64,000 nt of DNA from Methylococcales bacterium. GTDB lineage: Bacteria > Pseudomonadota > Gammaproteobacteria > Methylococcales > Methylomonadaceae. The translations under genes were made by a program, and so were the position numbers. The stretch spans positions 1-64,000 of the forward strand of contig JAQTUW010000002.1 in assembly GCA_028707085.1 (NCBI GenBank). The letters are read 5' to 3'. Position 1 is the first letter of the stretch. Each line of letters begins with the position of its first letter. The notes beneath the pieces are model-generated. The model had not been told where the DNA came from. It searched no databases and was given only the letters and a program-made list of their open reading frames with translations. This document shows positions 33,615 to 42,859 of this stretch, one piece after another.

Positions 33615-35891
33615 TTATTTTTTAATGGCTCTGGCAAAGGCGTCGCTCATTGAATTTTGCGCCACGAATTGCGACTTGAGCTTTTGAGCGGGCTTTTGCG
33701 GCTTTTCGTTGCGAACAGCGTTATCCTGATCGACATTTTTCTTCATGCTCAAGGAAATGCGCTGCCGGCTGACATCGATTTCCAGCACCCGGACTTTCAC
33801 CATATCGCCGGCTTTGACCACGTCTCGCGGATCCTTGACGAAATCATCCGCCAGATGTGAAATATGCACCAAGCCGTCCTGATGCACCCCAATATCCACA
33901 AAGGCCCCAAAATTGGCGACATTGGTCACCACGCCTTCCAGCATCATGCCGATCTGCAGGTCGGTAATCTTTTCCACGCCTTCCCTGAACTGTACGCTCT
34001 TAAATTCCGGACGCGGATCCCGGCCCGGTTTTTCCAGTTCCTGCAGAATATCCGTGACCGTCGGCAAACCGAACTTGTCGCAGGTGAAACTGGCGGGATT
34101 CAGGCTGCGCAAAAACCGGCTTTGCCCGATCAGATCGCGAATCGATTTGCCGGTGTCATCAAGGATGGCGTTGACTACCGGATAGGCTTCAGGATGTACC
34201 GAGGATGCATCCAGCGGATTGTCGCCGTTCATGATGCGCAAAAAACCTGCCGCCTGCTCATAAGCCTTGTCGCCCAGCCGCGGCACTTTTTTAAGCTGGT
34301 CGCGATTGCTGAACGGCCCGTTGCTATCGCGAAAAGCCACGATGTTTTCGCTGATGCCGGCGGATAAACCCGAAACCTGTTTCAAAAGCGCCACCGAAGC
34401 GGTATTGACGTCCACACCGACGGCGTTGACGCAATCTTCCACCACATTATCGAGCATCCGGGCAAGCTGCGCCTGATTGACATCGTGCTGATACTGGCCG
34501 ACGCCTATGGATTTGGGGTCAATTTTTACCAGTTCCGCCAAAGGATCCTGCAGACGGCGGGCTATCGATACCGCGCCGCGCAACGACACGTCCATATCCG
34601 GAAACTCCCTGGCCGCCAGCTCCGATGCGGAATAAACCGAAGCCCCCGCTTCCGAAACCATGATTTTATTGATCCGCAGATCCTGATGCTGTTTCTGCAA
34701 ATCATTTATAAGCTGATCGGTTTCCCGTGACCCAGTGCCATTGCCGATACTCACCAGATCGACCTGATGCCGGCGGATCAGGCCGGCCAGCGTCGCGATG
34801 GACTGATCCCACTGATTTCTGGGCGGATGCGGATAGATGGTGTCGGTGGTCAGGACTTTGCCTGTCGCATCGACAACCGCCACCTTGACCCCGGTACGAA
34901 TGCCGGGATCCAGGCCCATGGTCGCTCTGGGGCCGGCCGGAGCGGCCAGCAGCAAGTCGCGCAAATTACTGGCGAACACCCGAATCGCCTCCTGTTCCGC
35001 GGCTTCGCGCAAACGCTGCTTCAAATCCAGATCAATCCGGGTAAAAAGCTTTATTTTCCATGCGTAGCGGGCTGTCTCCGCCAGCCAGGCATCAGCCGGC
35101 CGGCCGGCGTCCATCACCTGCAAATAGCGGGCAAGCAGTTGCGAACAGAGCTGATGCTCTTCCTGATCCTGCTCGGCCGGTTTCAGGGTCAGAGCCAGCA
35201 AATCCTCATTACGCCCGCGAAACAGGGCAAGCGCCCTGTGCGAGGGTATTTTATTTATGGCTTCGCGGTAATCAAAATAATCCTGAAATTTGGCGGCCTC
35301 CTGCTGTTTGCCGCTCACCACGCTCGCCTGAAGTATGCCCTTGCGCCAGATGCGTTCGCGAAATTCGGCCAGCAATTCCGCGTCTTCTGCAATCCGCTCC
35401 ATAATAATCTGCCGGGCGCCATCCAGCGCCGATGCCGCGTCGTTTACGCCTTTATCGGCATTGATATAGGCAATGGCGGCCTGTTCCGGCAGCAGATCGC
35501 GATTGGCCAGCAGCGCGTCCGCCAAGGGCTCCAGCCCGGCCTCACGGGCAATTTGCGCCCGGGTGCGACGCTTTGGCTTATAGGGCAGATACAGGTCTTC
35601 CAGCAGAGTTTTGGTATCGGCGGCCAGAATACTTTGCTCCAGCTCGGCTGTCAGCTTGCCCTGAACACGGATGCTGTCCAGTATGCTGGCCCGCCGCGCA
35701 TTGAGTTCCCGTAGGTAAACCAGCCGTTCCTCCAGTTTCCGAAGCTGGGTATCGTCCAGCCCCCCGGTCATTTCCTTACGGTAACGAGCAATAAAAGGGA
35801 CGGTAGCCCCTTCATCCAGCAAGGCTACGGCAGCAGCGACCTGCTGGTTTCTGACTGAGAGTTCTTCGGCAATACGTTGAATAAGATCCAT
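33615..35891 (-). CDS. tex: Tex family RNA-binding transcription accessory protein
   Basis: 758 residues. Order of domains: Tex N-terminal helices with PFIARYRKEMTGGLDD (near 35), a YqgF/RuvC-like domain starting TMGLDPGIRTGVKVAVVD (about 320), helix-hairpin-helix repeats (VDVNTASVALLKQVSGLS; KVPRLGDKAYEQAAGFLRI) and an S1 RNA-binding domain (GMMLEGVVTNVANFGAFVDI, about residues 640-715). A nonessential, widely conserved nucleic-acid-binding protein tied to transcription. The Lys-rich tail follows the S1 domain. Single gene; convergent with the DSVLRRH-protein gene. Confidence 0.96.
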   Translation of the reverse strand: MDLIQRIAEELSVRNQQVAAAVALLDEGATVPFIARYRKEMTGGLDDTQLRKLEERLVYLRELNARRASILDSIRVQGKLTAELEQSILAADTKTLLEDLYLPYKPKRRTRAQIAREAGLEPLADALLANRDLLPEQAAIAYINADKGVNDAASALDGARQIIMERIAEDAELLAEFRERIWRKGILQASVVSGKQQEAAKFQDYFDYREAINKIPSHRALALFRGRNEDLLALTLKPAEQDQEEHQLCSQLLARYLQVMDAGRPADAWLAETARYAWKIKLFTRIDLDLKQRLREAAEQEAIRVFASNLRDLLLAAPAGPRATMGLDPGIRTGVKVAVVDATGKVLTTDTIYPHPPRNQWDQSIATLAGLIRRHQVDLVSIGNGTGSRETDQLINDLQKQHQDLRINKIMVSEAGASVYSASELAAREFPDMDVSLRGAVSIARRLQDPLAELVKIDPKSIGVGQYQHDVNQAQLARMLDNVVEDCVNAVGVDVNTASVALLKQVSGLSAGISENIVAFRDSNGPFSNRDQLKKVPRLGDKAYEQAAGFLRIMNGDNPLDASSVHPEAYPVVNAILDDTGKSIRDLIGQSRFLRSLNPASFTCDKFGLPTVTDILQELEKPGRDPRPEFKSVQFREGVEKITDLQIGMMLEGVVTNVANFGAFVDIGVHQDGLVHISHLADDFVKDPRDVVKAGDMVKVRVLEIDVSRQRISLSMKKNVDQDNAVRNEKPQKPAQKLKSQFVAQNSMSDAFARAIKK

Positions 35892-36085
35892 TTTTTACGC
35901 TAAATTTTGTATGGTTTGCAGATCAGGCTTCGGCTTTCCGAGCCAGGCCATGCTCCCGGCGGGAGAGGAATCGACCGTGTCGGAAATTTGATGTCCGCTG
36001 GGATAGAGTTTGCTAAAGAAGCCTATTCTACCAGTACAGCAGGCGATGTGAGTGGCGGGAAACCGGGTTTGGTCTCGTCCATAAA

Positions 36086-36120
36086 CAAAAAAGCCACCAT
36101 CCGCACGAACGGATGATGGC
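36086..36120 (-). terminator. intrinsic terminator of the small membrane gene
   Basis: Read on the minus strand: an 11-bp stem (arms 36110-36120 and 36093-36103 with one G-T pair), six-base loop, then a run of six T. It lies 20 bp past the stop of the gene at 36141-36338. Confidence 0.88.
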
Positions 36121-36140
36121 TAAATCGTACTGCTAAGCTA

Positions 36141-36338
36141 TTATTTTGCTTGGCTTAAGATGTCATTATTGAAATCTTTCTTTTTAGCCAGAACTTGCGC
36201 TTCAGCTTGTGGAGTGGTTTGAGCGCTGTATTGCAGATGTTTGGTTTCGTCTTTTTTCAGCATGAAAACGCCGACGATCGCAACCAGGGTTACCGCAATA
36301 ACAACTGTTAAGGTATTATCTTTTTCTTGTTCAGCCAT
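36141..36338 (-). CDS. small membrane protein of unknown function
   Basis: 65 residues: charged N-terminus MAEQEKDN, a single membrane span TLTVVIAVTLVAIVGVFML (about residues 9-27), then a Lys/Gln-rich soluble tail. Ribosome site AGAGGA before the ATG and a strong intrinsic terminator after the stop make it a convincing monocistronic gene. No family recognised. It sits between tex and nrdR. Confidence 0.75.
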   Translation of the reverse strand: MAEQEKDNTLTVVIAVTLVAIVGVFMLKKDETKHLQYSAQTTPQAEAQVLAKKKDFNNDILSQAK

Positions 36339-36643
36339 TGTCTTAATCCTCTTTTGATTGTTGTAATAATAAACCCTACTAGAGGGAGCAACTCGAGTTG
36401 CATGTCGAAATTAGTATTGTTTTTAGTCGACGGTGCATTTTTTACACTCAAATCTGTTTCGTGTCAAAACATTATTTGAAAAAAATTTTAGTCGGTCGAT
36501 TTTTTTCGGCCCGCCCTCCCAAAACAGCAGAAAATCCGGGCATATTGCACAGCTACCGCAACCATCTGCCGATAACAGGCCGATTTCAAAAATATGCTTT
36601 CTGTAATACAATGCTGGCTTTTGAATACGGCCCTGACTCCCAG

Positions 36644-37102
36644 ATGCGTTGCCCGTTTTGCTCAGCCCAGGATACCAGAGTGGTCGATACCCGCCTGGCC
36701 GACGATGGCGATCAGGTTAAACGCCGTCGCGAATGCGTAGCCTGCAAGGAACGCTTTACCACTTTCGAGGTGGTGGAGCTGGCGCTGCCGCGCATCATCA
36801 AGCGCAACGGCGCCCGGCAAAGTTTTGACGAAGGCAAGCTGCGGGGCGGAATGCAGCGCGCCCTGGAGAAACGGCCGGTTGACGCCGACGCAATCGAGGC
36901 GGCAATCAGCCGGATCAAGAAAGCCCTGACGGTAAAGGGCGAACGCGAGATTCCATCCAGAGAACTGGGCGAACTGGTGATGAAGGAACTAAAGGCTCTG
37001 GATCATGTGGCGTTTGTACGCTTTGCTTCGGTTTACCGCAGCTTTGAGGATATCAGCGAATTTACCGAAATGATTGAGAACCTGCAAAAACATGACGGCT
37101 AG
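36644..37102 (+). CDS. nrdR: transcriptional repressor NrdR
   Basis: 152 residues from ATG 36644; the open frame upstream is longer but only this start gives the family N-terminus [17 protein letters not shown]. Zinc ribbon Cys pairs C-P-F-C and C-V-A-C, followed by the ATP-cone domain ([19 protein letters not shown]). It represses ribonucleotide reductase genes depending on bound ATP/dATP. First gene of the riboflavin operon; its stop overlaps the ribD start by 11 bases, a widely conserved nrdR-ribD order. Confidence 0.96.
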   Translation: MRCPFCSAQDTRVVDTRLADDGDQVKRRRECVACKERFTTFEVVELALPRIIKRNGARQSFDEGKLRGGMQRALEKRPVDADAIEAAISRIKKALTVKGEREIPSRELGELVMKELKALDHVAFVRFASVYRSFEDISEFTEMIENLQKHDG

Positions 37103-38180
37103 CGACGACGCTACCTATATGGCACGGGCATTACAGCTTGCCCGTCACGGAATTTACACCACGGATCCTAATCCGCATGTCGGTTGCGTACTGGTCAGAA
37201 ATGGCGGCATTATTGCCGAAGGCTGGACGCAGCCGGCCGGATTCGCTCACGCCGAGATCGACGCCTTGTCCAGAACCGCGGACGCCCGGGGCGCGACGGC
37301 CTATGTCACGCTGGAGCCATGCAGCCATCACGGCCGGACAGGGCCGTGTTGCGACGCCCTGATTGCCGCCGGCGTTTCCCGGGCGGTGGTCGCCATGCAG
37401 GATCCTAATCCGCTGGTCTGCGGTCGCGGCCTGCAAAAACTGCGGGATGCCGGCATGGAAGTGCTGGTCGGCGTTTTGGAGCAGGAAGCGGCGCAGTTGA
37501 ATAAAGGTTTTTTCAGGCGCATGGCCGGCGGTTTGCCGTGGATACGCAGCAAGCTGGCCATGAGTCTGGATGGCCGCACAGCCATGGCCTCCGGCGAAAG
37601 CCAATGGATTACCGCCGCCCAGTCGCGCCAGGATGTGCATCGCTTCAGAGCGGAGAGCGGCGCAATCGTCACCGGCATAGACACTGTGCTGGCCGATGAC
37701 CCGCAAATGAATGCCCGCGTCGATGAAAATGTAAAACAACCGCTAAAAGTAGTGCTGGATTCCACGCTTAAAATGCCGCCTGACGCCAGAATGCTGCAAA
37801 ATCCGCCGGAAACCTGGATCATGACCTGTAGCGATGACAGCGCCAGACAAAACAGGCTAAGGGATGCAGGCTGCAAAATCTGGCAAGTGCCTGCGGTGGC
37901 GGGCAGGCCCGATTTGTATCAGGTTTTTAAACTTCTGGCCCAACAGCAGATCAATACAGTGTGGATCGAGGCGGGAGCCACCCTGAACGGCGCCCTGCTG
38001 GAAAGCGGTCTGGTCGATGAATGGCTGATTTATATGGCTCCCTGCATACTGGGCGATGAAGGCAGGGGCCTGTTCCATCTGCCGGGCTTGCAAACCATGC
38101 AGGATAGAAAACAATTAAAGCTGCTCAATGTCAGACAGCTTGGCCCGGATTTAAGACTGACGTTTGCTGCGCGGACATAA
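37092..38180 (+). CDS. ribD: bifunctional diaminohydroxyphosphoribosylaminopyrimidine deaminase / 5-amino-6-ribosylaminouracil reductase
   Basis: 362 residues from ATG 37092. N-terminal zinc deaminase (HAEIDAL and the [12 protein letters not shown] motif), then the RibD reductase domain ([31 protein letters not shown], and the C-terminal LFHLPGLQ). Two consecutive steps of riboflavin synthesis: deamination and NADPH reduction of the ribosylamino pyrimidine. Overlaps nrdR; ribE follows after 12 bases. Confidence 0.96.
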   Translation: MTASDDATYMARALQLARHGIYTTDPNPHVGCVLVRNGGIIAEGWTQPAGFAHAEIDALSRTADARGATAYVTLEPCSHHGRTGPCCDALIAAGVSRAVVAMQDPNPLVCGRGLQKLRDAGMEVLVGVLEQEAAQLNKGFFRRMAGGLPWIRSKLAMSLDGRTAMASGESQWITAAQSRQDVHRFRAESGAIVTGIDTVLADDPQMNARVDENVKQPLKVVLDSTLKMPPDARMLQNPPETWIMTCSDDSARQNRLRDAGCKIWQVPAVAGRPDLYQVFKLLAQQQINTVWIEAGATLNGALLESGLVDEWLIYMAPCILGDEGRGLFHLPGLQTMQDRKQLKLLNVRQLGPDLRLTFAART

Positions 38181-38192
38181 TGTAAGGTTCAA

Positions 38193-38852
38193 ATGTTTAC
38201 AGGTATCATTCTCTCGATTGGCGCCATAGCCGCCATTCAGCCACAGGGCGGCGATTACCGCCTGAAAATAGCCACCGGCAAGCTGTCGCTGGCAGGCTGC
38301 GCGCCGGGTGACAGCATCGCTGTCAACGGGGTCTGCCTGACCGCGACAGAACTGGGCGACCGATATTTTTACGCCGACGTCTCCAACGAGACCTTGTCGC
38401 GCACCACGCTGAAATCGGCCAGACCAGGCACAGCAGTCAACCTGGAACTGGCTCTGACGCCTTCCAGCCGCCTGGGCGGCCATATTGTCAGCGGCCATGT
38501 AGACGGTATGGCCAAAGTGGTGGAACAGCATGCCGATGGCCGGTCTATGCGTTTCAGATTCAGGGCGCCCGACACGCTGGCGAAATATATCGCCGAAAAA
38601 GGCTCGATTTGTATCGATGGCGTCAGCCTGACTATAAATAGTGTTGACGGTGCGTTTTTTACAGTGAACATCGTACCGCACACCTTGCAGGAAACCACGC
38701 TGGGCCAAATAAAAACCGGCGCCGAAATGAATATTGAAGTGGATCTGCTGGCCCGCTATCTGGAACGCCTGATAAAGGGTGAGGCAGCCGCGCAATGCCA
38801 GGAAGGCGTTACCGAGGCTTTATTAATGAACAGCGGCTTTATAAAACAATAG
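38193..38852 (+). CDS. ribE: riboflavin synthase subunit alpha
   Basis: 219 residues. Two lumazine-binding beta-barrel repeats: the first opens MFTGIILSIG with AGCAPGDSIAVNGVCLT, the second has GGHIVSGHVDG and GSICIDGVSLTINSV. Dismutates two 6,7-dimethyl-8-ribityllumazine into riboflavin plus the diaminouracil. Starts 12 bases after ribD and ends one base before ribBA, so the operon is translated without breaks. Confidence 0.96.
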   Translation: MFTGIILSIGAIAAIQPQGGDYRLKIATGKLSLAGCAPGDSIAVNGVCLTATELGDRYFYADVSNETLSRTTLKSARPGTAVNLELALTPSSRLGGHIVSGHVDGMAKVVEQHADGRSMRFRFRAPDTLAKYIAEKGSICIDGVSLTINSVDGAFFTVNIVPHTLQETTLGQIKTGAEMNIEVDLLARYLERLIKGEAAAQCQEGVTEALLMNSGFIKQ

Positions 38853-38853
38853 C

Positions 38854-39966
38854 ATGAATACCATAGAAGAAATTATCGACGATCTGCGGCAGGGTAAAAT
38901 GGTCATCATCATGGACGACGAGGATCGCGAGAATGAAGGCGATCTATTGATGGCGGCGGCTTTTGTCCGCCCGGAAGACATCAATTTCATGACCAAATAC
39001 GGCCGCGGCCTGATTTGCCTGACGCTGACCCGCGAACGCTGCCAGCAGTTGCGGCTGCCATTGATGGTCAGCGAGAACAACACACCGCACAATACCAATT
39101 TCACGGTATCGATCGAAGCCGCCCAAGGCGTGACTACCGGCATCTCCGCCGCCGACCGGGCTCTGACCGTACAAAAGGCCGTGGCCGAAAACGCCAGACC
39201 GGAAGATCTGGTGCAGCCCGGGCATATCTTCCCGATAATGGCCCAGGCCGGCGGCGTACTGAACCGGGCCGGACATACCGAGGCCGGCTGCGATCTGGCG
39301 CGACTGGCCGGCGTGGAACCCGCCGCCGTCATCGTTGAAATCCTCAACGATGACGGCAGCATGGCCAGACGGCCGGATCTGGAGGTGCTTGCCAGACAGC
39401 ACAATCTGAAGATGGGCACCATCGCCGATCTGATTCATTACCGCATCCATCATGAAAATACCCTGGAAAGAATTAGCGAATGCGCCTACCCCACCGAATT
39501 CGGCGAATTCCGCCTCTACGCCTATCAGGATCGTAATGACGACAATGTGCATCTGGCGCTGGTCATGGGCGACGTAGCCGGCAATGAACCGGTTCTGGCA
39601 AGAGTGCACGCCCGCAACACGCTGGACGATCTGTTTTTTTCCAGACGTAGCGATTGCAGCATGCCGGTGCGCGAAGCCCTGAAAAAAATTGCCGAAGCCG
39701 GCTGCGGGGTATTGGTGCTCATCCGCGGAAATGAAAACAACAAGGCGCTGGTCGAGTTGATTCATGGCTATCAAATGCAGGATAACGGCATCAAAAACCC
39801 GACTGCCGCTGTCAATGTCGCCGACTGGCGCACCACCGGCACCGGCTCCAGAATCTTGTCCGATCTGGGGGTACACCGCCTGAAAGTCATGGGCGCGCAC
39901 AAAAAATATATAGGCTTATCGGGCTTCGACCTGGAAGTGGTCGAACATGTCGACGCTGCAATTTAA
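38854..39966 (+). CDS. ribB: 3,4-dihydroxy-2-butanone 4-phosphate synthase with degenerate GTP cyclohydrolase II domain
   Basis: 370 residues. The N-terminal DHBP synthase is intact: DDEDRENEGDLLMAA (metal and substrate binding), YGRGLICLTLT, and HTEAGCDLARLAG with the catalytic His/Glu region. The second half keeps the overall GTP cyclohydrolase II fold (ALVMGDVAGNEPVLARVHA, GTGSRILSDLGVHRLKVM), but the zinc Cys triad is missing: where GCHII has C-x10-C-x-C, this has NTLDDLFFSRRSDCSM with one Cys. This RibBX type, known in many proteobacteria, has no cyclohydrolase activity, so a separate ribA is expected elsewhere. Middle of the rib operon. Confidence 0.93.
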   Translation: MNTIEEIIDDLRQGKMVIIMDDEDRENEGDLLMAAAFVRPEDINFMTKYGRGLICLTLTRERCQQLRLPLMVSENNTPHNTNFTVSIEAAQGVTTGISAADRALTVQKAVAENARPEDLVQPGHIFPIMAQAGGVLNRAGHTEAGCDLARLAGVEPAAVIVEILNDDGSMARRPDLEVLARQHNLKMGTIADLIHYRIHHENTLERISECAYPTEFGEFRLYAYQDRNDDNVHLALVMGDVAGNEPVLARVHARNTLDDLFFSRRSDCSMPVREALKKIAEAGCGVLVLIRGNENNKALVELIHGYQMQDNGIKNPTAAVNVADWRTTGTGSRILSDLGVHRLKVMGAHKKYIGLSGFDLEVVEHVDAAI

Positions 39967-40026
39967 GGCGTAATGACGGCTTTGCAGGCCCGTTTTTCAG
40001 GATTTAACCCATAATCAAAGGTACAT

Positions 40027-40503
40027 ATGGCAACTATCATGCTCCTAGAAGGTCACTTGTCCGCCCAAGGCGGCAAATTTTGTATTGTTTCCTCGCGCTT
40101 CAACAGCTTTATCGTGGAGCAACTGGAGGGCGGCGCGATTGACGCCCTGCTGCGGCATGGCGCCGATAAAAGCGCAATTACCCTGGTAAAGGCGCCGGGG
40201 GCGTTTGAACTGCCCATGGTGGTGCAGCGCATGGCGGCCAGCAAGAAATATGATGCGATCATCGCCCTGGGTGCCGTGATACGCGGCGGTACTCCGCATT
40301 TTGAATACGTCGCCGGGGAATGCGTCAAAGGCATCGCCCAGGTCGCCCTGCAGTATGGCGTTCCGGTCAGTTTCGGGGTGTTGACCGTGGACAGCATTGA
40401 ACAGGCTATCGAACGCGCCGGCACCAAAGCCGGCAACAAGGGTGCAGAAGCCGCGATGTCGGCGATTGAAATGGTCAGTCTGTTTAATAATCCGGGCGTT
40501 TGA
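40027..40503 (+). CDS. ribH: 6,7-dimethyl-8-ribityllumazine synthase
   Basis: 158 residues. Substrate-binding blocks: [12 protein letters not shown] near the N-terminus, [26 protein letters not shown] with the catalytic His, and [13 protein letters not shown]. Condenses DHBP with the diaminouracil to give lumazine. Its TGA overlaps the ATG of nusB. Confidence 0.97.
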   Translation: MATIMLLEGHLSAQGGKFCIVSSRFNSFIVEQLEGGAIDALLRHGADKSAITLVKAPGAFELPMVVQRMAASKKYDAIIALGAVIRGGTPHFEYVAGECVKGIAQVALQYGVPVSFGVLTVDSIEQAIERAGTKAGNKGAEAAMSAIEMVSLFNNPGV

Positions 40504-40946
40504 TGAGTCAGGCAAAAACCAATGCCAGAAAGTGCGCGGTTCAGGCGCTGTATCAATGGCAAATGAGCGGCGACAGCCTGAATCGCATCGAAACCTATTT
40601 TTTGGAAGAGGAGCTTCTGAAAGGCGCGCAAAAGAATTATTTTAGCGAGCTTCTGCACGGCGTACCGCAACAGCTCGATATTCTCGACGCCGCGCTGACC
40701 GAATTTGTCGACCGCCCGGTCGAAAAAATCGATCCGGTGGAACGTGCCATTTTGCGCATCGGCGTTTATGAGCTGATCAAGCGTCCGGACACGCCCTATA
40801 AGGTGATCATCAACGAAGGCGTCAATCTGGCCAAGTTTTTTGGCGCTGAAGGCAGCCATAAATATGTCAACGGCATTCTTGATAAAATCAGCCAGAAACA
40901 CCGGGCCGTGGAAATTGCTGCCAAAGCGGGTAAAGCCGGTAGTTGA
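40503..40946 (+). CDS. nusB: transcription antitermination factor NusB
   Basis: 147 residues from ATG 40503 (TGATG overlap with ribH). All-helical NusB with RKCAVQALYQWQMSG at the N-terminus, VEKIDPVERAILRIGVYEL and INEGVNLAKFFGAEGSHKYVNGILDKI. Binds boxA RNA with NusE/S10 in rRNA antitermination. The ribH-nusB-thiL order is conserved in gammaproteobacteria. Confidence 0.96.
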   Translation: MSQAKTNARKCAVQALYQWQMSGDSLNRIETYFLEEELLKGAQKNYFSELLHGVPQQLDILDAALTEFVDRPVEKIDPVERAILRIGVYELIKRPDTPYKVIINEGVNLAKFFGAEGSHKYVNGILDKISQKHRAVEIAAKAGKAGS

Positions 40947-40953
40947 TAACAAA

Positions 40954-41889
40954 ATGGCTGTTGGCGAATTCGACCTCATCAAGCGCTATTTCGATCGGCA
41001 CAAGCCGCAACAGCCGTTCAATACCCTGGGCATAGGCGACGATTGCGCACTGCTGAGCATACCCCCCGATTATCAATTGGCGCTGACCACCGACACCATG
41101 GTGGAGAATGTGCATTTTTTTGCCGATGTCAATCCGGCCTGGCTCGGCCATAAACTGCTGGCGGTCAATTTGAGCGATCTGGCGGCCATGGGCGCACAGC
41201 CTTTCGCTGTGACGCTGGCCCTGACTCTGCCCCGGGTTGACGAAGTCTGGCTACAGGCTTTTTCCGACGGCTTCATGAGTCTGTCCAGTCTGTTTCAAGT
41301 CGATCTTATAGGCGGCGACACCACCGCCGGGCCATTGACGCTGACCGTGCAGGCGCTGGGACTGGTTCCCAAAGGCGCCGCACTACTACGCTCCACCGCC
41401 CGAGCGGGCGATCTGGTTTATGTCACCGGCCCGCTCGGCAATGCCGGGCTGGGCCTGAAGATCGTCCAGGGCCATACCTGCAACCGTCCGGAACAGGCAT
41501 TGACCAGCTTTCACCTGCCGCAACCGCGTATTTCGCAAGGACTGGCGTTGCGCGGCGTCGCCAGCGCCTGTATCGACATTTCCGACGGTCTGGCGGCGGA
41601 TTTAGGGCACATACTGGAAAAAAGCGGGGTTGGCGCCAGCCTATGCTGGGAAAATTTACCGCTTTCCGCAGAAGTGCAAAACTATGTGGCCCAGACCGGC
41701 GACTGGCGAATGCCGCTGACCGCCGGCGACGATTATGAATTATGCTTTACCGTTTCCGCCGATTCAGTGCATAAACTACCTGCCAATTGCTACTGCGTAG
41801 GCCAAATCGAGGCCGAACCCGGCCTGCGCATCACCCATAACGGGCAACCGGAAAGTCTTGGAGTAAAAGGTTTTGAGCATTTTTCTTAG
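40954..41889 (+). CDS. thiL: thiamine-monophosphate kinase
   Basis: 311 residues from ATG 40954, 7 bases after nusB; an upstream frame into nusB is an artefact. Signatures of the PurM-like ATP-binding fold: LGIGDDCALL near the N-terminus, TTDTMVENVHFF, VNLSDLAAMGAQP, GGDTTAGPLTL and CIDISDGLAADLGHI. Phosphorylates thiamine monophosphate to the diphosphate. The last 17 bases overlap the pgpA frame. Confidence 0.96.
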   Translation: MAVGEFDLIKRYFDRHKPQQPFNTLGIGDDCALLSIPPDYQLALTTDTMVENVHFFADVNPAWLGHKLLAVNLSDLAAMGAQPFAVTLALTLPRVDEVWLQAFSDGFMSLSSLFQVDLIGGDTTAGPLTLTVQALGLVPKGAALLRSTARAGDLVYVTGPLGNAGLGLKIVQGHTCNRPEQALTSFHLPQPRISQGLALRGVASACIDISDGLAADLGHILEKSGVGASLCWENLPLSAEVQNYVAQTGDWRMPLTAGDDYELCFTVSADSVHKLPANCYCVGQIEAEPGLRITHNGQPESLGVKGFEHFS

Positions 41890-42370
41890 AGAATTTTACG
41901 GCCCCGGCCGGCTGAGCGCCATGCAGATTATCCGGGATCCCATGCTGTTTCTGGCGTTCGGCTTCGGCTCCGGCCTATCCCGATACATGCCCGGCACCCT
42001 GGGAACGCTGGCGGCCGTTCCGCTTTATCTGGCCTTACTGGCTGGCAATAACTGGATTTATCTGCTTGTCACCCTGCTGAGCATGGTGCTGGGCGTATTT
42101 ATTTGCGACCACGCCGCCCAAAAGCTACAGGCGCCTGATTTCGGCGGCATCGTCTGGGACGAAATTGCCGGTTTTCTGGTGACCATGTGCTGGCTGCCTT
42201 TTTCCTGGCAAAGCCTGCTGGCCGGATTCGTGGCGTTCCGTTTTTTCGACATCCTCAAGCCCTGGCCGATCGGATGGCTGGATAAGCATGTACACGGCGG
42301 ATTAGGCATTATGCTGGATGATGTGGCGGCCGGGGTTTTTGCGGCGCTGATTTTGCGGCTGTGGTTTTAA
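41873..42370 (+). CDS. pgpA: phosphatidylglycerophosphatase A
   Basis: 165 residues if translation begins at TTG 41873, which has a well-placed GGAG (GTCTTGGAGTAAAAGG); an in-frame ATG at 41921 (MQIIRDPML) would give 149 residues and lacks a ribosome site. Family motifs: FGSGLSRYMPGTLGTLAA, IVWDEIAGF with acidic catalytic residues and FRFFDILKPWPIGWLD. Removes the phosphate from phosphatidylglycerol phosphate at the inner membrane (three or four helices). Last gene of the nrdR-rib-nusB-thiL operon; its stop is buried in a strong hairpin. Confidence 0.93.
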   Translation: MSIFLREFYGPGRLSAMQIIRDPMLFLAFGFGSGLSRYMPGTLGTLAAVPLYLALLAGNNWIYLLVTLLSMVLGVFICDHAAQKLQAPDFGGIVWDEIAGFLVTMCWLPFSWQSLLAGFVAFRFFDILKPWPIGWLDKHVHGGLGIMLDDVAAGVFAALILRLWF

Positions 42371-42390
42371 CCGGGTAAAACCACAGCCGC
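42355..42390. repeat. perfect 15-bp hairpin across the pgpA stop codon
   Basis: Left arm 42355-42369 (GCGGCTGTGGTTTTA) and right arm 42376-42390, loop ACCGGG. The stop codon TAA lies at the loop junction. No T-run follows. Probably closes the long nrdR-pgpA transcript or protects its 3' end. Confidence 0.75.
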
Positions 42391-42430
42391 GCCAAATCAA
42401 ATACCAGCGCCCAGTAAGTCTATGGCGATC

Positions 42431-42680
42431 TTATTCAAACCAATTTTGCAGAGTCAAATTCTGAAAATTCTCAAAATCCTGGGTATTGCGAGTCACCAGG
42501 GTTAATTTTTGGGTCACGGCAATTGCCGCAATTTCGCCATCCGCATCAGCACAGGTTTTACCTTGCCGTTGCATAGCGACCATCATAATCGGCAAATCGT
42601 TGTAGCACTTTTTCATCAGGCTTTAAGCGGACAGGCTCCGAGAGAATATTGCTATCCAGCAAAAAACTTATTCGTCCCAC
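42431..42680 (-). pseudogene. decayed PIN-domain (VapC-type) toxin
   Basis: From GTG 42680 the frame gives ISFLLDSNILSEPVRLK, the PIN N-terminus with its first catalytic Asp, but stops after about 40 residues at TAA. A second frame then supplies the PIN C-terminus (ADADGEIAAIAVTQKLTLVTRN), ending FQNLTLQNWFE. About 50 residues of the centre, with the middle acidic site, are missing, so the fold and nuclease site are destroyed by an internal deletion plus frame change. The start overlaps the end of the small upstream frame, typical of toxin-antitoxin pairs. Non-functional remnant. Confidence 0.7.
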
Positions 42681-42856
42681 GAAAACGCCCGCCCGGAACC
42701 AGCGGCACGGACATGTTCAAGCTCTGTTTCCGTTAACCCGCCATCGATCTGCAACTGCCTGCGCCATGCACAGATAGTTTGATACAAGCTATTATCATGA
42801 CGGATAAGCCTACCCCAACCGCAACCCCCACACACGCCGATTTTGGCGTTTTTCAT
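42668..42856 (-). pseudogene. possible antitoxin remnant upstream of the broken VapC
   Basis: 62-codon frame overlapping the VapC start by 13 bases, in the place where the antitoxin gene belongs. Its last 25 residues (GGLTETELEHVRAAGSGR onwards) are polar and plausible for the toxin-binding tail of an antitoxin, but the N-terminus runs into a repeated sequence (17-mer at 42792-42808 shared with 7164-7180), so the DNA-binding half appears replaced or lost. I am not sure of this call. Confidence 0.35.
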
Positions 42857-42859
42857 AGC

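Noticed and set aside
36398..36643. N-terminal extension of nrdR
   Set aside because: NrdR proteins begin with MRCPFC; the extension has no similarity and overlaps the promoter region.
38000..40026. FMN (RFN) riboswitch for the rib operon
   Set aside because: ribD overlaps nrdR, ribE and ribB follow almost without gap, and the 60-bp gap before ribH has no RFN-like conserved blocks.
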